Shown here piece by piece: positions 1-8,800 of a stretch of 10,653 bases of DNA (position 1 is the stretch's first letter; each line of letters opens with the position of its first letter). Where the stretch lies: the NCBI GenBank assembly GCA_023133185.1, contig JAGLWX010000133.1:1-10653 (forward strand). The letters are read 5' to 3'. The position numbers were made by a program, and so were the translations under genes. The notes under the pieces are model-generated. The model did no database searches. It was not told where the DNA came from and worked only from the letters and a program-made list of their open reading frames with translations. The DNA comes from Fidelibacterota bacterium. Lineage in GTDB: Bacteria > Fidelibacterota > UBA2242.

Positions 1-2706
1 GGACATATTATGCCTTCTGGCATAGCGCTGATTGATCCAGTTCATCTCCCCACCGAGAAAAAACCGCTGAGCATTTTTACCTTCACTCAAACCGGTGGTC
101 AGGCGTATCCCAAAAGAATATTCACGATTTAGTTTAAAATAGCGCCTTATATCGGCTTGAACGCTCTGAAATTCCAGGCTGTTCTCACTATATTTCGGAC
201 TAACCATCATATCCAGTCTCCAGCGCCAACCGTCAATTGGATAAAAATACCCCCATAGCGTATTATCGAATACAAATGCCGCCCTCGGCAGAATCGTATG
301 GATCATCTGCTTATATTCTTCCTGACCGGTCATAATATTAATAAGTTTCTGCTCGACATTATAGGAGGTCGCGGCAAATTCAACACGTGAGAACCTGGAA
401 AACGGTCTTGAAACAGAGATATCAAACCCATAATTCCTCAAGCGGTAGAGCTCCAACATACTTATTTGCCAAAAGTTAGCGGAATGAAATCCGGTAACAC
501 CGAAATTCATACGCCGCGCAAGGTACTGGTAAGACAGATAATAATCGCTATTTTCAAGACTAATGTACATCTCCGTTCCAAATGTAAAGCGATGATCACC
601 TAACACATCGCTAAAGGCAAAAACCGTAGTTCCCTGAAATCCCCAGAATGTGTTGTAACCCGCCTGACTATCAATCAAATCCAGGGTAAATTTGGTCTTG
701 TAAGGATTAACTTTGAATTCGCCTTTATCGTCTTTATAACTAACCGTGTCCACAGGGACATCAACAGTATCAGGAACTTGACTTGGAACTTGCTGATAAT
801 TTGGAGCAAAAATATAGTTTGTATAAGATTGTTCTCCACCTACTTTATGAGTGTAAGATAGCTGAACATCTTCCGGAGAGGGTATGTCAAAACGAATATT
901 TTCTTCCGGATTATCCCATATTTCCGCCAATCTGTTAGCAAATACAGTTGGTTTAATTGTTTTTGGTTCATCTATCATGGATAACGGATTGCTTATTGTA
1001 AACACATCCCATCCGGAATTTGAATAACCTGCAAAAACCAGTCGGGAATCATCTTGTGACAAACTCGGTTGAAATACTCCCGTCAGTGCATTCGTTACGG
1101 CAATGTGGCTATTGGAATCAAGATCGAGGATATAGAGGTTTGATATACCGTGAGCATCGGATGTATAAATAATCTTATTTTGAGTATGCGCCCAGGCAGG
1201 GTAATTTTCGTTCCAGGGGGTTTCGGTCAGTTGACTAATTTCCCCTGTTTTTATATCACAAACATATAGATCTGTTTGATTGTAAGGTGATGTTGACCAA
1301 TTCGTCAGTTCATCAGAATTCACATCAATATTATTGATATTGCGTTGTGATGCGAAAACAATTTTTTTACCGTCGGGCGACCAGTTCGGTTCGAAATCCG
1401 ACGCCCAGTCATTCGTCAAACGTGTCAACTTTTTCTTTTTCAGATGAAACATGTACAGGTCTGTGCGATCATTGTTCAGACCGATAAAGGCTATTTGCTT
1501 GCCATCGGGTGACCATGCCGCGGAAAATAGTTCATTACATTCATCAAATGAATATTTTTTTCGCTTCTTTGTCTTCGTATCAACAATTATTAACGCATCT
1601 TTTGCACCGCTCTTGACAGCCATAACAATTTTTTTTCCATCCGGAGACCAGCTGAGACGGGGATTTAACCATTTTAATTCTTCCAGATCGGGAGTCCGCT
1701 GCCCGCTTACCAGCTTTTTTATAACTTTTCCATCCGAAACCGAAATCAGGTAAATGTCCGCATATCCCTTGCGGTCGGACATTAAGGCAATTTGGGTTCC
1801 GTCGGGATTTATAGCGGGTCCGGTATTGAAATAATTTCTCAATTTTTTATGATCGGTTAAACGAATGGCAATATCTTCCAGTTCATCCCGGTCTGCCACA
1901 TCCGGCCAATATTCCGTACGCACCCATTTATGCCAGGATTCCGACAGCTCTTTCAGATTCATTCCGATAGAGGTTTCGAAGCCTTTCTCAGCGCTGGAGC
2001 GACCTTTCATGTTCGACCAGATTTCCCCGATTTTCTGATCGCCATATTTTTCCGCAATAAAGCGGTAAACGGATTGTCCGCCTTTATAGGCTAAATAATA
2101 ATCCAGTTCTTCAATATTTGGAATATCGTTGCTGGTGGCAATATCCCGCAAAATCATATCGGCATTGGTGTCCCAGCCCATGGAAATATATTCAGCGAGC
2201 CCCTCGTTCATCCAGAGAGGAATTCGCAATCGAACTCGTCCGGAAACCACACTCTGGATACTCCCGCCGTAAATCATATCATTGACAACCACATGAACCA
2301 GTTCATGACGCAATAAATGCCAAAAACTATTGTTGCTTCCGTCAAATGCCATGACAGCCCGATTTTTAAATATTTCCGTAAACCCTTGAATGCCTTCGTA
2401 CATATATTGCAACGTGACATTAGTCTGCTGAAAATCGCTATGAGAATTATAAATAATAATTGAGGTGCGTTTTCGCATTCGCCAATTCAAGACACTCGAT
2501 ATCTCTTTTACCGCTTGCTCGAGAATCGGGGCGGAGAAATCTGCCAGTTCCTTGCCCTTATCATGAAAATAAATATCAAAATGCTCGGTCTGGATAAATG
2601 ACCAGGTGTGGTCATCATACTGAACTTTATTTTTCCCAAATTGGGCAAATGCCGGGTCGGTCAACAAGACGCTAAGGATAATAAGTAAAAAGATAAGTCG
2701 TTTCAT
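1..2706 (-). CDS. Secreted MA-like metallopeptidase / TolB propeller / outer-membrane barrel protein (3' end missing)
   Basis: Reading the minus strand from the ATG at 2706 gives 902 open codons to the window edge with no stop, so the C-terminus is cut off. The N-terminus is a signal peptide (charged KR, hydrophobic core, AFA|Q cleavage near residue 21). Residues ~30-285 resemble the peptidase MA / gluzincin family: HELVH at 134-138 supplies two zinc ligands and the general base, and NEGLAEY at 167-173 supplies the likely third ligand, E168. Residues ~296-575 hold six TolB/PD40 propeller repeats with cores such as WSPDGKKI, each followed by a D-(L/I)-Y strand. From ~670 the chain alternates aromatic and polar residues and contains 'FSDVLGDHRF' and 'FFLGGEMNWIN', patterns I associate with BamA-like barrels fused to TolB propellers in FCB bacteria. 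The product is probably outer-membrane or periplasmic. Its substrate is unknown. No good Shine-Dalgarno site precedes the start; the 5' region is AT-rich. The architecture is firm, the barrel fairly likely, the peptidase activity inferred. Confidence 0.88.
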   Translation of the reverse strand, partial: MKRLIFLLIILSVLLTDPAFAQFGKNKVQYDDHTWSFIQTEHFDIYFHDKGKELADFSAPILEQAVKEISSVLNWRMRKRTSIIIYNSHSDFQQTNVTLQYMYEGIQGFTEIFKNRAVMAFDGSNNSFWHLLRHELVHVVVNDMIYGGSIQSVVSGRVRLRIPLWMNEGLAEYISMGWDTNADMILRDIATSNDIPNIEELDYYLAYKGGQSVYRFIAEKYGDQKIGEIWSNMKGRSSAEKGFETSIGMNLKELSESWHKWVRTEYWPDVADRDELEDIAIRLTDHKKLRNYFNTGPAINPDGTQIALMSDRKGYADIYLISVSDGKVIKKLVSGQRTPDLEELKWLNPRLSWSPDGKKIVMAVKSGAKDALIIVDTKTKKRKKYSFDECNELFSAAWSPDGKQIAFIGLNNDRTDLYMFHLKKKKLTRLTNDWASDFEPNWSPDGKKIVFASQRNINNIDVNSDELTNWSTSPYNQTDLYVCDIKTGEISQLTETPWNENYPAWAHTQNKIIYTSDAHGISNLYILDLDSNSHIAVTNALTGVFQPSLSQDDSRLVFAGYSNSGWDVFTISNPLSMIDEPKTIKPTVFANRLAEIWDNPEENIRFDIPSPEDVQLSYTHKVGGEQSYTNYIFAPNYQQVPSQVPDTVDVPVDTVSYKDDKGEFKVNPYKTKFTLDLIDSQAGYNTFWGFQGTTVFAFSDVLGDHRFTFGTEMYISLENSDYYLSYQYLARRMNFGVTGFHSANFWQISMLELYRLRNYGFDISVSRPFSRFSRVEFAATSYNVEQKLINIMTGQEEYKQMIHTILPRAAFVFDNTLWGYFYPIDGWRWRLDMMVSPKYSENSLEFQSVQADIRRYFKLNREYSFGIRLTTGLSEGKNAQRFFLGGEMNWINQRYARRHNMS

Positions 2707-2824
2707 AATTTATAATACCATATCACTAATTTCATATTCTCATTTTAATCTATAAAACTCATCTGAATATTTCCAATTTCAATCACTTGTTTAGATATGT
2801 TTAAGTGTTAAAAAGCTACATCAA
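2707..2824 (-). other. AT-rich spacer between the two minus-strand peptidase genes
   Basis: This 118-base gap separates the stop of the M1 peptidase gene from the ATG of the propeller-peptidase gene. It carries a short interrupted inverted repeat (CACTT at 2784-2788, AAGTG at 2803-2807) and a direct repeat TGTTTA-GATA-TGTTTA. Neither is followed by a T-run on the minus strand, so no terminator is called. The gap is long enough to hold a separate promoter, but no convincing -35/-10 or Bacteroidota-type -33/-7 pair is visible. Co-transcription of the two genes is possible but not shown. Confidence 0.4.
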
Positions 2825-4780
2825 TCATTTCATAAAGACAACTTTTTGCTCAAGATTTATATTGTCTGATTCAAGCCGAATTATATAAACACCGGAAGGA
2901 AGAGCTTTTGGCTGCCATGTTTTTTGATAATAACCTGCCGGCATAGCGCCGCTTTCGATTACATCAACGACCCTGCCTGTTATATCATACGCTTTCAACT
3001 CACCGACAATATTGTATGGCAGATAAATCTTAAAATGCGTTGCTGCATTAAAGGGATTCGGATAGGGATGCGTTAACAAAAAGCGATCCGGGATATAGCC
3101 AAGATCAGGATCAATCATGGAATACTGAACAGATTTTAATACCCAGCCGCCGGGATCGATTTCAATATTAACAGGCATGTCGGCAAACCGAAATTCAAAT
3201 TGTTGAACAAATAATGAATCATTGATTGTCAGCATTGTATCACTTTTAAGAAATTCCACGCAAACGTCAAGAGGCATCCTGAAGAGATTTTGAGGATACT
3301 GGGCTTGCTCAATATCAACGGTTACATTCCAGTCATTTACTGAAATCTGTTCACGGCTCCAACTCACTTTGTATTTGGGTTGACCGATTTGATAGATCCA
3401 TTGGTTGAAAAACCAGTCAAGGTCATCATCATAAACCTGCTCGCAAATTCTCTGGAAATCATCGGTTGTGACAACGTCCATAAAGTAAGCTTCCCGGTAC
3501 GCCGGAAAAATATCCCAAAAAATCTCTTCTCCAACAATATGTCTCAACATATGCAGAACCCAGGCTCCTTTATCATAAACCAACCTGTTAAAAATCGATG
3601 AAACACTCGTTGTATCAGTAATGTATATCGGACTATTTTGCCAGACTTCCGGTCGATTTATATCATCCATGTACTTTTTTAGAGCTTCGGCGCCGCCTTT
3701 ATGTTCTTTCCACAACGCTTCAGAATAGCGGGCAAATCCTTCATTCAGCCAGATATTTTTCCAGTTCGCACAGGTAACCATATTGCCCCACCATTGGTGA
3801 GCCAGCTCATGGCAAATAAGCAGCTCACTATAACTTCCCATACTGGTACAGGTCTGATGCTCCATACCGCCGCCCCAGGAAAACTGAGCGTGACCGTATT
3901 TTTCATTAATGAATGGATATTCTCCCCAGATGCCGGCAAAAAAACCGATCATTTCCGATGTTAATGAAAGATTACCAATCCGACTTGCATACTCGGGAAA
4001 ATACCAATGTTTTATCGGCATGACCGTGCCATCCAGACCTGTATAGGAATGTTCAAGTTCAGCATAATTTGAGATCGCCAATGATATGAGATAGACTGCG
4101 ATCGGATACCGTTCCTGCCAGGTAAAAGTCGCGGTCCCGTCCTGATTATTTACTACCGATACCAGTGTGCCATTCGACACGGCGGTTAAGGTATCGGGAA
4201 CGGTGATGACAATATCGGCGGAGTCGGCTTTATCGCCGGGCATGTCCTTGCACGGAAACCAGCTATGGGCACCATAGGGTTCGCTCAGAGTAGATACTAT
4301 TGGAACGCCGCTATGATAATCAAAAGCAAATCCCTGGAATCCGCCATCTTCAGGATGCCCGGCATAGCTTATCTGTATTTCAAACACATCTCCACTATCT
4401 AAAGGTGTGGAAAAATAGGCATGAAAGCCATCTCCAGATCGTGAATAGCTACAGGCGTCCGATCCAACACTGTCGATTTGCATAGAAGACATAAGGTCTA
4501 AAAATATGTATGACAGCTCATCGGTCCGGGATTTTCCTCTGATTGTAGTTGTCCCGGAAATTACCTCGTTGCTTATATCAACATTAATATCCAACCCGTA
4601 ATATCCCACATCGTAATCTTTACGATTATTCAAACTCATGGATTTCGCCATCTTTCGGCGGTTTTCCAGCAGTCGTCGCTTGAGTTCAATTTCCTGGTCC
4701 ACCCAGTCCGGATCGGATTCGCCAAAAATTGAAATACTCAGTATTAATAAAATGGATAATATGGCATACTTGCTAAACAT
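2825..4780 (-). CDS. Secreted M1-family zinc aminopeptidase with T9SS-type C-terminal sorting domain
   Basis: The product has 651 residues from the ATG at 4780. A TTG 12 bases upstream (4792) is in frame and would add MRTL, but it has no ribosome binding site and disturbs the start of the signal peptide (MFSKYAILSILLILSISIFG). Residues ~50-225 form the M1 N-terminal beta domain. The catalytic domain follows, with GGGMEHQ at 303-309 (the exopeptidase motif, where most M1 enzymes have GxMEN), HELAH at 324-328, and E347 after exactly 18 residues in WLNEGFARY. These give the full M1 HExxH-x18-E zinc site. Y402 in LVYDKGAW is the likely transition-state tyrosine. A beta-sandwich follows, and residues ~565-651 form a sorting domain opening with YPNPFN (573-578) and ending in VVFMK. 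By family, it should remove N-terminal residues from peptides outside the cell or at its surface. The gene is divergent from thyX and upstream of the propeller peptidase. Family assignment is firm; export by T9SS is inferred from the C-terminal module. Confidence 0.95.
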   Translation of the reverse strand: MFSKYAILSILLILSISIFGESDPDWVDQEIELKRRLLENRRKMAKSMSLNNRKDYDVGYYGLDINVDISNEVISGTTTIRGKSRTDELSYIFLDLMSSMQIDSVGSDACSYSRSGDGFHAYFSTPLDSGDVFEIQISYAGHPEDGGFQGFAFDYHSGVPIVSTLSEPYGAHSWFPCKDMPGDKADSADIVITVPDTLTAVSNGTLVSVVNNQDGTATFTWQERYPIAVYLISLAISNYAELEHSYTGLDGTVMPIKHWYFPEYASRIGNLSLTSEMIGFFAGIWGEYPFINEKYGHAQFSWGGGMEHQTCTSMGSYSELLICHELAHQWWGNMVTCANWKNIWLNEGFARYSEALWKEHKGGAEALKKYMDDINRPEVWQNSPIYITDTTSVSSIFNRLVYDKGAWVLHMLRHIVGEEIFWDIFPAYREAYFMDVVTTDDFQRICEQVYDDDLDWFFNQWIYQIGQPKYKVSWSREQISVNDWNVTVDIEQAQYPQNLFRMPLDVCVEFLKSDTMLTINDSLFVQQFEFRFADMPVNIEIDPGGWVLKSVQYSMIDPDLGYIPDRFLLTHPYPNPFNAATHFKIYLPYNIVGELKAYDITGRVVDVIESGAMPAGYYQKTWQPKALPSGVYIIRLESDNINLEQKVVFMK

Positions 4781-4912
4781 TAGTGTTCTCAATCAAAATT
4801 ACGAAAAACAGCGCACTATTCATTGAAAAATATCACATTAATTTCATTCTGTTATCATATCCGAAAAATTCGTACATTTTCATTAGTTTAAATATCCGGG
4901 AGTATTAACACT
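4781..4912. promoter_or_regulatory. Divergent promoter region between M1 peptidase gene and thyX
   Basis: These 132 bases separate two genes transcribed away from each other, so promoters for both must lie here or overlap the gene starts. The stretch is strongly AT-rich. TTGAAA at 4823-4828 could be a -35 element for thyX, but the nearest -10-like hexamer, TATCAT at 4853-4858, is 24 bases away, which is too far. No confident promoter element or operator is called; the regional role follows from gene orientation. Confidence 0.45.
4898..4902 (+). promoter_or_regulatory. Ribosome binding site of thyX
   Basis: GGGAG lies 10 bases before the ATG at 4913. It is the only purine-rich Shine-Dalgarno match close upstream and supports this start, which also fits the usual short N-terminal lead-in of ThyX proteins. 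Confidence 0.6.
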
Positions 4913-5746
4913 ATGGCGCATGTAATTGTTCCTGAAGCAGAAGCGATTCTGGATAAAATATTTAAGGTTCTGGACAAGGGCTTCGTCCGTCTGATCGACT
5001 ACCTTGGCGGAGACAGCCGAATCGCACAATCAGCTCGGGTCAGTTATGGTCAGGGCACAAAATCTGTTCGTGAGGACCGGGCTCTCATCGATTATCTAAT
5101 GAGCCATCAACATACTTCGCCTTTTGAACAGGTAATTCTCACTTTTCACTGTAAAATGCCCATTTTCATCGCCCGTCAGTGGATCCGACACCGTACAGCC
5201 CGAATTAATGAAATATCCGGTCGCTACAGTATCATGGAAAATGAATTTTATGTTCCAAATCCGGATCAGATAAAATTTCAAAGTAAAGATAATCGTCAAG
5301 GTCGGGCAGAAGAAGAAGTGCCCGTAAAACTTCGTCAAAAAGTGCTAAACATTTTAATCAATGATCAGAAAAGCGCCTATGAAAATTATGGAAAATTAAT
5401 TGAAGACGGCATTGCCCGGGAACTGGCACGCATTAACTTACCACTATCCCTCTATACCCAATGGTACTGGCAGATTGATCTGAACAACCTGTTTCACTTC
5501 CTGAAATTACGCCTTGATTACCACGCCCAGTGGGAAATCCGGCAATATGGAAAGGCCATGGCTGAAATAACTAAGGCGGTTGCGCCAATGGCTTATAACG
5601 CCTTTGAAACTCATGTATTGAACGCCATTAGTTTTTCGGGTAAAGAACTCGAAGCGCTTGCAAACCAGCTGCAGGGCAAAGAGCATCAATTGAAAGGTAT
5701 TCATAAAACGGAATATGAGGCGAAAATTCAGAAGATTATGACTTAA
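4913..5746 (+). CDS. thyX: Flavin-dependent thymidylate synthase (ThyX)
   Basis: ThyX makes dTMP from dUMP in the cytoplasm, with methylenetetrahydrofolate as carbon donor and NADPH/FAD as reductant, and replaces ThyA in organisms that lack it. The 277-residue product has the family signature RHR-x7-S exactly: R92-H93-R94 ... S102, within RHRTARINEISGRY. The second conserved block, RLDYHAQWEIR (200-210), contains the arginines and glutamine that bind dUMP and FAD. The N-terminal segment 'AARVSYG'-like (here SARVSYGQG) and 'HTSPFEQ' also match the family. ThyX enzymes act as homotetramers. About 30 residues after the conserved core form a charged, probably helical tail (Lys/Glu-rich), making the protein somewhat longer than many relatives. 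The gene stands alone: divergent from the M1 peptidase gene and 141 bases before the beta-helix gene, with which it has no evident functional link. Confidence 0.97.
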   Translation: MAHVIVPEAEAILDKIFKVLDKGFVRLIDYLGGDSRIAQSARVSYGQGTKSVREDRALIDYLMSHQHTSPFEQVILTFHCKMPIFIARQWIRHRTARINEISGRYSIMENEFYVPNPDQIKFQSKDNRQGRAEEEVPVKLRQKVLNILINDQKSAYENYGKLIEDGIARELARINLPLSLYTQWYWQIDLNNLFHFLKLRLDYHAQWEIRQYGKAMAEITKAVAPMAYNAFETHVLNAISFSGKELEALANQLQGKEHQLKGIHKTEYEAKIQKIMT

Positions 5747-5758
5747 AAACATAAATAG

Positions 5759-5804
5759 AATTCAAATGAGAAATGCTGTTTTTTTACTTATTTGTTGAAT
5801 TTTT
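5759..5804 (+). terminator. Possible weak terminator after thyX
   Basis: Twelve bases after the thyX stop, AATTCAA (5759-5765) pairs with TTGAATT (5795-5801), and the pairing extends imperfectly inwards (AATGAG against CTTATT). A T-run sits inside the loop, and only a few T follow the right arm. The stem is AT-rich and the loop long, so this is a weak candidate. Confidence 0.2.
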
Positions 5805-5814
5805 GGGAATAATA

Positions 5815-5843
5815 TGTGACATTCACAACATGATAAATGTGAA
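5815..5843. promoter_or_regulatory. TGTGA-type inverted-repeat cluster, possible operator
   Basis: TGTGA-CAT-TCACA at 5815-5827 is a perfect inverted repeat with a 3-base centre. The same TTCACA (5822-5827) forms a second inverted repeat with TGTGAA at 5838-5843 across 10 bases. The cluster lies 45-73 bases before the start of the beta-helix gene, where an operator would be expected. The half-site resembles that of CRP/FNR-family regulators, but the spacing is not the canonical six bases, so the regulator is unassigned. Confidence 0.35.
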
Positions 5844-5874
5844 ATACTTCATAAACTTGATTAATTAAACACAA

Positions 5875-5882
5875 AGGGAGGT
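5875..5882 (+). promoter_or_regulatory. Strong ribosome binding site of the beta-helix gene
   Basis: AGGGAGGT is a near-perfect match to the anti-Shine-Dalgarno sequence and lies 5 bases before the ATG at 5888. It fixes this start, and it is stronger than those of the other genes in the window, suggesting efficient translation of the surface protein. Confidence 0.8.
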
Positions 5883-5887
5883 CTAAG

Positions 5888-8800
5888 ATGTCTCCAAAAT
5901 ACAAAATTCAAATCATTATTTTTACGGTGATCTTTTTAACTGTGAATCTTTTTGCGACGAACTACTACGTCCGGACAAGCGGTAATGACAGCAACGATGG
6001 ATTATCCGCATCTACTGCCTGGAAAACTGTTACAAAAGCCGCCAAATATTCCCTTTCACCCGGTGATACTGTTTTTATCGGCGCCGGTGATTACCGGGAA
6101 CAGATGAAAGTTGCCGGTTCGGGTTCTGACGGCAGTCCTATCGTTTTCTACGGAGACAAAACCGGTGAACATACTGGAGATGCCGGATCGATCTATGTTG
6201 GCACCAGTAGCAAGAACAATAGTTTACATATCGAAGGCAAAGATAACATAGTAGCAGAACAGATCGTTTTCCAGAATGGGAAATATGCAGGCATTTACAT
6301 AAAAAAATCAGAAAATATTACCATTAAAGATTGTGAAACCCTTTGGAATAAAAAGTATGGAATTTACTGCAAACAGTCCCAGGGAGAACTGACTATTGAT
6401 TCCACCACTGTGCAAGGCGGTTCCGTTGCCGGTATTGGCGTTTATTATTCATATTCCGATTTAGATTTTGTAATAAAAAACAGCACGATATCTGATGCTT
6501 CTACCGGAGTTTATGTTTACAAAACCGAAGTGGATTCAATCTGGAATAATGTCATAAAGAAAAATAAAAATATCGGTATCTATCTAAGATACGTTGACCG
6601 ATGTGATATTATCGCCTATAACCGGGTATATGAAAACTGGAATCATTCGAATATCTATATTTATAGATCCAGTTGCGGAATCATCAGCCATAACACGGTT
6701 TACAAGACAAAATATTACGGAATCTATGTTTACGGTAATAAAACAAGTTATTCATTAGGTGCGGTGGAGCATAATGAAGTCTATGAAATCTGGAATAATT
6801 ATGGAATTTATATCAGGTATATTAACACAGATAAAATTTCAAATAACCTGATTTATAACTTTGATGACCGGGGAATATATTATAGTGGTGGGTCCAAATA
6901 CACGGTAGCTCACATTGACAGCAATACAGTGCATGACGGCTGGTATGACGGTATTTATATTTACAAAGCCCGCGAAATGAAATCTATTACCGGTAATGTC
7001 GTCTATAATACCAAAATAGGTATATATTGGAATGCTTCTCCACATAATACAGTTGCCGATTTTTCTTCAAACATTCTGCACCATAATATCGCCGGCGGAA
7101 TTAGAGTTAGAAAAATGGAAAAAAGCGCGATACGAAACAACCTAATTTACGGCAATCAATATTCCAATTCCTGGGGCATTTATATAGATGATAATGGCAA
7201 CAAAGCTTTAGATGTAATTAACAACACTGTTTATCAAGTTGGTAATTATGGTATTTACGGAAAAAATATTGCCGGCGTCTGGAAAAATAACATTGTAATG
7301 GGCAATATAAAAGGCATTTATGGTAATGGAAAATTCAATGTAGTTACTTCATATAATTGCGTTTATAAAAATAAATATAATTGGTATTGCCGTGCGTCTC
7401 AGGGAAAGGGCTCTTTTTCGGAAGATCCGCTATTCGTGAATCCCGATGGAGTTGACGGCACACTGGGCGGATCAAAATGGCTTGATGATGATCTTCACAT
7501 AAAAAGCACCGGTGTATCCTGGCACTTTGGCGCCTGGGAACCGGATGACGCCGATTCACCCTGTATGGATTCCGGTGATCCGAATGACGATTACAACAAT
7601 GAGATTAAAGACAGCGGAAACCGGATTAATATCGGAGCATATGGAAACACCATTCAGGCTTCCGGACAAGGGTCAGGCTGTCCAATGACTCTGGTCTATA
7701 ATGATTTTCCGGATTCCGCCTGGGTTTTACTGGGCGTGCCAATAATACCGGAAGATGACGATCCTCTGGCGGTTTACGGTGATGATTTCGGCGGGGAAAT
7801 GCCGGACGGTGAAAACTGGATGTGTATTCGCTGGACTACCGAAGATTCCGTTTCCGAATATTATGAATACGGCGATGGCACTATTTATCAGCCGCCGGAC
7901 TGCTATCCCGGAATCGGTCATTTTGTATGGCAAACCTATGAAGATGAACCGGTAGATGTTGACGTGATCGGTTGTCCATTGAAAATACCCGATACTCTAA
8001 CAGTAGCAGCTGCTCCATCCGTAGGCTGGGATGAACCATCGGAACCACCGGGCTTTAATATGTTCGCCAATCCCTATAATTATACTATAGACTGGTCAAA
8101 TTCAAAAATTCTCCATTATACAGACAATGAACATTACAAAGAGTTAACCCTAATGAAGGCGGCAGAAAACGAACTCATAAGTCGGTATGCCTATACCTGG
8201 GATCATGTTAAAAACCAATATGTGATAATAACTCCTACTGAAGATAAAGACGATACTCTTTCTGTTTGGCAGGGTTTCTGGTTTGTTCAATTGGATTCCA
8301 TCAGCGATTTGAAACTCGTAATTCCAAATACAAAGGTTCTTTCAAAACCTTCGCTAATATCGAGAGACCTGTCTAAAATCAGGAAGAAGCACAATTATAA
8401 GACCGCTACTGTTTCAACTGAGTGGGATTGGTTTCTGAAAATCGGCGCTGTATCGGATGATGGTAAATTACAGGATACCCAAAACGGGATTGGAGTGGCT
8501 GCAACGGCAAAAGACGGTTTCGACGCCTGGGATGCATTTGATTTTCAAGGCTCCGACATCTTCGGCAACTTCGTCCAGGCGGAATTTAAAAACTGCGACG
8601 ATAAACTTCTTGCGTATGATCTGCACGACCAATTCGAGTATTCCGATAACTGGGCATTCCGGGTAAAGACCAATGAAGCCAATATCGGAAAAACTTTTTA
8701 CCTGGTCTGGCCGCAAATACGGCTTGTGCCGGAATCTGTGAAATTTACACTTTATGATACACTGAATACTACTCCGCTTATTCCCGATTTACGTAATTTT

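Noticed and set aside
1451..1753. Plus-strand open frame of 100 codons
   Set aside because: It lies antisense inside the continuous minus-strand frame whose propeller repeats are clear. It has no ribosome binding site or recognisable domain.
2784..2807. CACTT...AAGTG inverted repeat as terminator of the M1 gene
   Set aside because: The stem is only 5 pairs with a 14-base loop and no T-run follows on the minus strand.
3380..3964. Plus-strand open frames within the M1 peptidase gene
   Set aside because: They are antisense to the zinc-site region of a well-supported gene, and their translations resemble no family.
4862..4872. CGAA-AAA-TTCG inverted repeat upstream of thyX
   Set aside because: Four-base arms in AT-rich DNA are expected by chance, and nothing places it relative to a promoter.
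5096..5752. Minus-strand open frames within thyX
   Set aside because: They lie opposite the conserved RHR and RLDYHAQWEIR motifs of thyX, without their own start signals, and are chance frames.
6290..7360. DNA tandem repeat or CRISPR-like array in the beta-helix region
   Set aside because: The periodicity is visible only in the protein. Rung lengths vary (about 20-27 residues) and the nucleotide sequences are diverged, with no identical repeats or spacers.
7344..8716. Several 66-82 codon frames on both strands inside the beta-helix gene
   Set aside because: All overlap the 1309-codon frame, lack Shine-Dalgarno sites and show no domain features.
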